Shown here: positions 48,009 through 52,692 of the stretch, piece after piece
Position numbering within the stretch: position 1 is the first letter of the stretch
Layout of the letters: every line of letters begins with the position of its first letter
NCBI RefSeq assembly: GCF_025567465.1
Contig: NZ_JAOQKI010000017.1
Span: 1-52,692 of the forward strand
Reading direction: 5' to 3'
DNA: 52,692 nt
DNA from: Roseburia_C amylophila
Lineage (GTDB): Bacteria > Bacillota > Clostridia > Lachnospirales > Lachnospiraceae
Position numbers and translations under genes: made by a program
The notes under the pieces: generated by a model
Databases searched by the model: none
Seen by the model: the letters and a program-made list of their open reading frames with translations, nothing else
Told to the model about the DNA's origin: nothing

Positions 48009-50159
48009 TTATGAATTAGGCTTGTAATTTATTTTTCCGATTTCCCGTGTAGCTGTCCGCGCAACAGCCACACCGTAAATTGCCATAATAAGAACGACAG
48101 TAAATGCCATAATAATCAACAACGGATAAGATTGCCCGATCCTTGTGCTGTCAGAGTATAAATGCTGCTGCATTGCATAAAGACCAACCGTACCACTTAT
48201 ACAAGCCAACATTAGGGGGAGTAGAAAATACCATAAAACTTGTTTATAAATTGACCGTTTTATCTGTTCTCGCCTCGCACCCAAAATTGAGAGTGTCAAA
48301 TATCTTGATTTTGTCGATTGCATTTGTGTTAAGAATTGCAAAGCAAGCAATGCACACGCGATAATCAATAGCATAAAGCCCATATATAAAGTCATGTAAC
48401 TCCCGGAGATAAGATAAAATAGTTGCCGCCCGAAATTATCAAGATAGCTTTCGTAATACAGACCGGACGGCTTCAGCAAATCGCGTGCTTCCATAACGGA
48501 CAGCATCAGTCCGTTTGCTTCTACAATCTCATTCGGAATACAGAAATTCCAATATACAGAACAGGTGTCCGGGTCTACATAGTTATGATATATCTCGTCG
48601 GAAACAATCAATGCGGTTACAATTTTAACATTTTCATCAGCAGTAAGTCCTTTCATCGGTACAGACGGAACAAGTGTAACTGACTTTTTGTCAATGGAAA
48701 TCAACGCATTACCGCTTGTCTGTGCGTTCTCTGCAATCCTGTCTAACAGAGCAACGGTATCTTCCTGTTCATCTTCTAAAAAGTCCGGGTTGAGGTAAAA
48801 AACAGCTTCGTCATTTTCAAGATTTATTTGCTTTTCTCCTGCGGCTTCCAACAGGCGATTATATGATGAAACTGGGAGCATATAAGGAGAAACACTCCCC
48901 GTATCAATAAATCCAAGCAGATTAAGGGCTGCGGGTTGATGTGAACCAAATTCGTAACTGGCAGCTTCTTGTGTCGCAGGGTCTATTACACCCTCTGGCA
49001 AGTTTTGAACAATCTCTTTTCTTAATACAGACCAGTCAACAAAGGATTTCATTTCCCCGGAAGCAGGACGTTTCATGTTCCCTGTTTCCATACGGTTAAG
49101 ATTAGCTACATAAACTCGCATTTGGTCGTCGGAAAGGTATTGCTCAACATTCTGTTCTTCGCCCATTACTGTAAAATCATAAACAGCAGAAGTTCTTGTT
49201 AATTCATTCCCATGCGACATAATAGTTGCAGAACCATTTGCAATAAACATAATGGTAAGCATCATCAGAATAGACGCAACACTAATTGAAATATATTTAT
49301 AAACAACATTCTCGTGAAGCTGTCGCAAAGTAAATACATAAAGTCCATTTGTCGCTTTCCGTTTGTTAGAAGCAGCTACTATACTTAAAAGCCGGGCAAT
49401 GCCTCGGATAAAAAGAATTGTTCCAACAATTCCAAGCAGGACAGCAACAAGCAGCATTACACCACCGCCAGTCATGAAGTGTTCTATGACAACCCAGTAT
49501 GCAACAAGTAAAACTGCCGTACCAATTACAAGGGATAGCAAACTTCCGTGTGTGCTGCCCGTGTGTTGTTTTTTTCCCATTTCTCCATAAAGCAGTTGGT
49601 GGACTTCTTTCTTAAACAATTTTCCGCATAGTATAAACAACGCCACACATTGGATGATTAAAAATCCCAATATCGTAAAGAAAACTGCGCTTAATGAAAA
49701 ACTTGATTGATGTGCAATAACACCGTGTCCGACTAAACGTGCCGTTGCAAGGCTGATAACTTCGGATAGAAAACCACCGCAGATAAGTCCACCCAAGAGG
49801 GCGACAAGTGAAGTGATAAGCCCCTCCGTCATAATTTGCGTAAATAATCGGGTCTTTGTCATACCAAACATCAAATATAATCCTAGTTCCCGGCTGCGAC
49901 ATTCGAGCTGATACTTATTTGCAAATACTACAAGGAAAAATACAAATAATAATGCACAAACATAGACAGTAGGTAAAAGGTTTGTAAGCAGCCGTTCCAC
50001 GGCATCGCTTTCAAGGCTGCTTAAAAAGCGTATAACGTCCTGCGCTCCGAGAGAAAGCACAATGTAAAATGCCGCTACCGCCGTTACCATTGTCAGAAAG
50101 TAAATCAGATTTTCATTGCGGCTACGTTTGGAATTTCTCCATGCAAGGTTAAAGAACAT
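48009..50159 (-). CDS. BceB-like ABC transporter permease
   Basis: A 716-residue FtsX-type permease with ten predicted helices: one N-terminal, three at about 60-175, two at about 205-255, one at about 285-310, and three at the C-terminus (about 595-705). Between helices 7 and 8 is a large extracellular domain of about 280 residues, the feature of BceB proteins that bind the peptide antibiotic or its lipid complex. It overlaps the ATPase gene by 11 bases. It senses the drug and passes the signal to the BceS-like kinase. Confidence 0.92.
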   Translation of the reverse strand: MFFNLAWRNSKRSRNENLIYFLTMVTAVAAFYIVLSLGAQDVIRFLSSLESDAVERLLTNLLPTVYVCALLFVFFLVVFANKYQLECRSRELGLYLMFGMTKTRLFTQIMTEGLITSLVALLGGLICGGFLSEVISLATARLVGHGVIAHQSSFSLSAVFFTILGFLIIQCVALFILCGKLFKKEVHQLLYGEMGKKQHTGSTHGSLLSLVIGTAVLLVAYWVVIEHFMTGGGVMLLVAVLLGIVGTILFIRGIARLLSIVAASNKRKATNGLYVFTLRQLHENVVYKYISISVASILMMLTIMFIANGSATIMSHGNELTRTSAVYDFTVMGEEQNVEQYLSDDQMRVYVANLNRMETGNMKRPASGEMKSFVDWSVLRKEIVQNLPEGVIDPATQEAASYEFGSHQPAALNLLGFIDTGSVSPYMLPVSSYNRLLEAAGEKQINLENDEAVFYLNPDFLEDEQEDTVALLDRIAENAQTSGNALISIDKKSVTLVPSVPMKGLTADENVKIVTALIVSDEIYHNYVDPDTCSVYWNFCIPNEIVEANGLMLSVMEARDLLKPSGLYYESYLDNFGRQLFYLISGSYMTLYMGFMLLIIACALLALQFLTQMQSTKSRYLTLSILGARREQIKRSIYKQVLWYFLLPLMLACISGTVGLYAMQQHLYSDSTRIGQSYPLLIIMAFTVVLIMAIYGVAVARTATREIGKINYKPNS

Positions 50160-50931
50160 TTGCGCTCCCTCCTCCCATTTGCGCCATTACCTGTAATATG
50201 CGCGCATAAAATTCTTCCCGTGTTTCTGTCGGAACTTTGCGACGCAATTCATGGAAAATAACGCCGTCCTGTATGAACAAAATGCGGGAACAGAAACTTG
50301 CTGCGTTAGGGTCATGCGTAACCATTAAAATGGTACGTCCTTGCACTTGGTTGACTTCCTGTAATTTTTCCATAAGCAACCGTGCAGCTTTTGTGTCTAA
50401 TGCGCCTGTCGGCTCATCAGCCAAAATAATATCTGGATTAGAAATCAAACTACGGGCTGCGGCTACACGCTGCTTTTGACCGCCGGACATTTGCGCCGGA
50501 AACTTTGAAAGAACATCAGTAATTCCAAGAAATCCGGCTATATCATTTAGGTGCTTTTCGGCTATGGAACTATCTATATTGTGAATGGATAAGGGCAACA
50601 GAATATTTTCTCTGCCTGTCAAATTATCAAGCAAAGCAAAGTCTTGAAACAGATAACCAATTCTATTTCCACGGTATTCCGCTAACTTAGCACCGTCAAA
50701 GGCACTTATATTCGCCCCGGAGAGCAAAATTTGTCCAGAGGTAGGTTTAATGACCGTAGCAATACAATTTAATAATGTTGTTTTCCCGGAACCGCTGGCT
50801 CCCATAATTCCCAAATATTCGCCACTTAGAACATCAAAGGTAATTCCGTTTAGTGCTTTTGTGGGAACGCCCTCTTTGGAATATGCTTTGTGCAGGTCGC
50901 GTACTTCTAAAAGTTTTTTTGTATAATCCAT
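50149..50931 (-). CDS. BceA-like ABC transporter ATPase
   Basis: A 260-residue ABC ATPase: Walker A GASGSGKTT (about 42-50), signature MSGGQKQR, Walker B IILADEPTGALD, His in VTHDPN. The C-terminal extension (RREVPTETREEFYARILQVM-like, after VIFHELRRK) is common in BceA-type proteins. The ATG at 50931 has AGAGG 8 bases upstream; an in-frame ATG eight codons earlier is less likely. It is the first gene of the order bceA-bceB-bceR-bceS-membrane protein, with a regulatory palindrome upstream. Confidence 0.93.
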   Translation of the reverse strand: MDYTKKLLEVRDLHKAYSKEGVPTKALNGITFDVLSGEYLGIMGASGSGKTTLLNCIATVIKPTSGQILLSGANISAFDGAKLAEYRGNRIGYLFQDFALLDNLTGRENILLPLSIHNIDSSIAEKHLNDIAGFLGITDVLSKFPAQMSGGQKQRVAAARSLISNPDIILADEPTGALDTKAARLLMEKLQEVNQVQGRTILMVTHDPNAASFCSRILFIQDGVIFHELRRKVPTETREEFYARILQVMAQMGGGSANVL

Positions 50932-50972
50932 TCTTAACACCTCTTTTTTGTTCATACTTTTTTACAATTAAA

Positions 50973-51018
50973 ATTTTACTACACAAAGCATAAATACACC
51001 ACTTACATTTGATGTAAG
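50973..51018 (-). promoter_or_regulatory. Promoter region of the Bce-like operon with palindrome
   Basis: CTTACAT-TTG-ATGTAAG (51002-51018) is a perfect 7-bp inverted repeat. It is close to the known BceR-type site TNACA-N4-TGTAA, here with 5 spacer bases. On the minus strand a TAAAAT -10 candidate lies at 50973-50978, about 30 bases from the palindrome centre, a proper distance for an activator site. Confidence 0.6.
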
Positions 51019-51176
51019 GTTCCTTTGTTTGAATTTCACCGCTATTCTTTATGCTGCTTTTCATCTGTCACCAGACATTCTATCTTCTACAAAATATTCA
51101 CTATATATCATAGTCGGTTGACCGAGTAATAACAACACACTATTTACCATCTATCATATTTATCCGCATTAAAAAA

Positions 51177-51200
51177 GGACGCAGGATTTCTCCCACGTCC
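51177..51200 (-). terminator. Rho-independent terminator
   Basis: On the minus strand GGACG, a loop with TGGGAGAAATCCTG (itself able to pair GGGA/TCCT), CGTCC, then six T. It ends the minus-strand transcript of the small genes at 51244-52531, just before the Bce-like operon begins. Confidence 0.8.
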
Positions 51201-51243
51201 TCACATCTATCTGACTTTATCTTCTCTTACTTTCGGTGCTTCC

Positions 51244-51429
51244 TTATGTGCCGCTTCCTGCTTCCACCGGATCATATGGTTGGTTATGATAAGTTTCAAA
51301 TAATCTTCCCCACTCAATCCCACGCATTTCACTTTCCACATCACTAAATACACCAGAAATCCAGTCTATCACACTTGTAAAATATGTTTTCAATTCCTGT
51401 ATGTCTGTATCATGACGGTGCTGGCTCAT
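51244..51429 (-). pseudogene. Fragment of a DUF262/HNH-type protein
   Basis: A 61-codon frame (open for 12 more codons upstream, GVDEDVEAY) reading SVIDWISGVFSDVESEMRGI and EWGRLFETYHNQPYDP. This pattern is known to me from the middle of large DUF262 plus HNH nucleases (GmrSD-like defence proteins), between the two domains. Neither domain is present here. The ends are cut, so it is a relic. Confidence 0.5.
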
Positions 51430-51460
51430 ATATGCTTCAACATCTTCATCTACCCCTTCA

Positions 51461-51637
51461 CTATTTTAAATATCTTCGGTAACTATCCAGAACTGAATCT
51501 GTAACACCGCTTTTATAGATTTTACGGATATCAACAATCTGTTCATCTTTCAGAAGTTTCAACCAATCCAGTAAATCTTTTCTGCTGTTTGCGAAATTGC
51601 AACATTTTCCATCAGCATATTCAATCCTGTATCTCAT
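51461..51637 (-). CDS. Small protein of a transposon-like unit
   Basis: A 58-residue protein (MRYRIEYADGKCCNFANSRK, then DLLDWLKLLKDEQIVDIRKI and YKSGVTDSVLDSYRRYLK). AGGAGG lies 5 bases before its ATG. It lies 9 bases after the TnpV gene on the same strand. The sequence looks like a small alpha/beta protein; no function is known. Confidence 0.6.
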   Translation of the reverse strand: MRYRIEYADGKCCNFANSRKDLLDWLKLLKDEQIVDIRKIYKSGVTDSVLDSYRRYLK

Positions 51638-51646
51638 ACGCTCCTC

Positions 51647-52030
51647 CTATACATATACCAATTCACTCAATACAATTTCCTGCACACGATTCTCGACATT
51701 ATTACACTGTCGCACCCACTCCATAGGATTACATGCTTTTAATTCCTCTGTAACTCCCTCCGCACTTCGTATTTGTGCCTCAATCAATTCATACCGTTCC
51801 TGTGCCTGTTCATTCAGATCTGCCAGATAGCTGTCCAATTTCCCAGTCAACAGAAGATAAGAATACATACCTGATTTATAGTTTTTCATATATTCTTTTC
51901 GAAGCATTCCCCAGTACCCAATCGGTCTGGTTTCTTCCGGTAATGATAGCACTGGCAGGTAATAATCTCCTACCAACACATAATCTAATCCATTCCTGTC
52001 ATCATGTAGTATTTTTCTCTGATTGCTCAT
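51647..52030 (-). CDS. tnpV: TnpV-type transposon protein
   Basis: A 127-residue protein matching TnpV of Tn4451/Tn4453-like and related transposons: LHDDRNGLDYVLVGDYYLPV, LPEETRPIGYWGMLRKEYMK, LLLTGKLDSYLADLNEQAQE, VTEELKACNPMEWVRQCNNV. Function is unknown; it always occurs in mobile elements. The ATG at 52030 has GGAGGA 8 bases upstream. Confidence 0.85.
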   Translation of the reverse strand: MSNQRKILHDDRNGLDYVLVGDYYLPVLSLPEETRPIGYWGMLRKEYMKNYKSGMYSYLLLTGKLDSYLADLNEQAQERYELIEAQIRSAEGVTEELKACNPMEWVRQCNNVENRVQEIVLSELVYV

Positions 52031-52044
52031 GTTCTTCTCCTCCA

Positions 52045-52272
52045 TCAAATCTTTCTCTTCTCTCTCAGATATGCTTCAAATATACTTCTTCGAATCAACA
52101 CCTTTTTCCCAATTTTATATACTGCCCCTGCTTCATGTGCCATACGGACAACGGGTTTGATTCCCAGTCTGTAGTATTCGCACGCCATGTTATAGGTCAC
52201 GTAATCATGGCGCATAAATTCCAGATCTTCATCATCGATTTCATCTGAAAACATCCATACATTACCGCTCAT
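52045..52272 (-). CDS. DUF6462-like excisionase-type protein
   Basis: A 75-residue protein (MSGNVWMFSDEIDDEDLEFM, then VTYNMACEYYRLGIKPVVRM, AHEAGAVYKIGKKVLIRRSI, FEAYLREKRKI). The layout, an acidic start, a helix-turn-helix and the pattern GAVYKIGKKVLIRRSIFEAYL, is shared with the next gene and with that at 38249-38458. I take the ATG at 52272 with AAGGAG 10 bases upstream. It probably binds DNA ends in transposition. Confidence 0.75.
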   Translation of the reverse strand: MSGNVWMFSDEIDDEDLEFMRHDYVTYNMACEYYRLGIKPVVRMAHEAGAVYKIGKKVLIRRSIFEAYLREKRKI

Positions 52273-52531
52273 CCGTCTTCTTCTCCTTATCATTTCCTGT
52301 TGCCGGTTCATGAAAACGCTCCAGATAGTCATCAAAAATATCCCGGTTAATCAATACGGTTCCATCTATTCTGTAAATTGCACCTGCATCACTGGCGAGT
52401 TCAAAAAGTTTCTTATGAGAAATGCTGTAAATAATCTCTGCCTGTTGATAACGCAGATACTGTCGGCGTAATTTTCTAAGCTGCTCTGGTACTTCCTTCA
52501 TACTTGTAATTGGTTTATAACTTTTACCCAT
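52262..52531 (-). CDS. DUF6462-like excisionase-type protein
   Basis: An 89-residue protein (MGKSYKPITSMKEVPEQLRK, YLRYQQAEIIYSISHKKLFE, LASDAGAIYRIDGTVLINRD, IFDDYLERFHEP). It is a paralogue of the gene that follows, which it overlaps by 11 bases, and of 38249-38458. GGAGG lies 8 bases before the ATG at 52531. Two such genes in tandem before tnpV are common in Lachnospiraceae transposons. Confidence 0.78.
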   Translation of the reverse strand: MGKSYKPITSMKEVPEQLRKLRRQYLRYQQAEIIYSISHKKLFELASDAGAIYRIDGTVLINRDIFDDYLERFHEPATGNDKEKKTDER

Positions 52532-52692
52532 GATGTTTTCCTCCAAAATTAGATTTGCTGTTTTACAGAAGCTGACTGCCGGGATATAACTTTCCAGGGC
52601 CGAATCAGGGTTATAGGACAAAACGTGTTGATGGCTAATCCCATTCTGTAAAAGATTTATCCATCTTATGGAGGTCACTCCACACAATGGCA
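52532..52692. other. Leader region of the transposon-like unit
   Basis: About 160 bases upstream of the DUF6462-like genes. It contains an inverted pair TTCTGTAAAA/TTTTACAGAA (about 52565-52556 and 52643-52653), which could be part of an end or a regulatory hairpin. The window stops before any further gene. Confidence 0.4.

Noticed and set aside
1..52692. Search for tRNA, rRNA and CRISPR arrays
   Set aside because: I saw no CCA-ended cloverleaf, no rRNA core sequences and no regularly spaced identical repeats. A tRNAscan and CRISPR search would settle this.

Overview
The window looks like chromosome of a low-GC gut Clostridia, most likely a Lachnospiraceae. The gene families point that way: Tn1549/CTn5-type conjugation remnants, DUF6462, TnpV, DUF6033, DUF6674, Cpr-like and Bce-like peptide-resistance modules, and strong AGGAGG ribosome sites. 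Almost the whole window is accessory DNA: mobile elements, defence genes and scars of deletions.

Layout. 1-2.6 kb holds a peptide deformylase-like gene, an arginase-like gene and three gene relics (a flavin-oxidase-like N-terminus, an internally deleted MazG-like gene, an integrase tail). 2.6-14.2 kb is a defence island: a YhcG/DUF1016 nuclease, a WYL regulator, an unknown membrane-anchored protein, and a complete type I restriction-modification operon (XRE, hsdR, hsdM, hsdS). The hsdS part is a shufflon: four copies of a 13-bp core bound two invertible C-terminal cassettes, with a tyrosine recombinase between them. As sequenced, the hsdS half next to hsdM is cut short and its matching cassette lies inverted. 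The second hsdS is full length. 14.8-19.0 kb is a lantibiotic-resistance module (two-component system plus three-gene ABC transporter, CprABC-RK-like). 19.1-24.8 kb is a decayed Tn1549/CTn5-like conjugative element: a truncated NlpC/P60 protein, DUF6674, DUF6033, and the tail of a VirB4 ATPase fused to a zinc-ribbon start.

24.97-34.66 kb is a compact integrative mobilizable element: integrase, XRE repressor, excisionase, a mobilization accessory protein, a candidate oriT and a MobQ-type relaxase whose 3' end is overlapped for about 660 bases by two coiled-coil genes in another frame. Its cargo is a lactococcin 972-like bacteriocin cluster (bacteriocin, unknown membrane protein, DUF1430-type membrane protein, ABC ATPase). 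Similar TTTCCCTTATTTTT/AAGGGAAA modules lie at both ends.

34.7-36.6 kb has a lipoprotein, a VanZ-like protein and a stand-alone tRNA-binding domain. 36.65 to about 44.4 kb is a second mobilizable element: integrase, ribbon-helix-helix protein, DUF6462, toxin-antitoxin pair, primase-helicase, MobQ relaxase with accessory gene, a second candidate oriT, XRE and SSB. 45.0-45.65 kb is the tail of an MmeI-like restriction-methyltransferase. 45.7-51.0 kb is a BceRS-BceAB-type peptide sensing and detoxification operon. 51.2-52.7 kb holds a DUF262/HNH fragment, TnpV and DUF6462 genes of another transposon.

The region therefore combines mobile DNA with restriction (one phase-variable system plus fragments of two others) and with antimicrobial-peptide biology (one producer cluster and two resistance modules). 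No rRNA, tRNA or CRISPR array was recognised.
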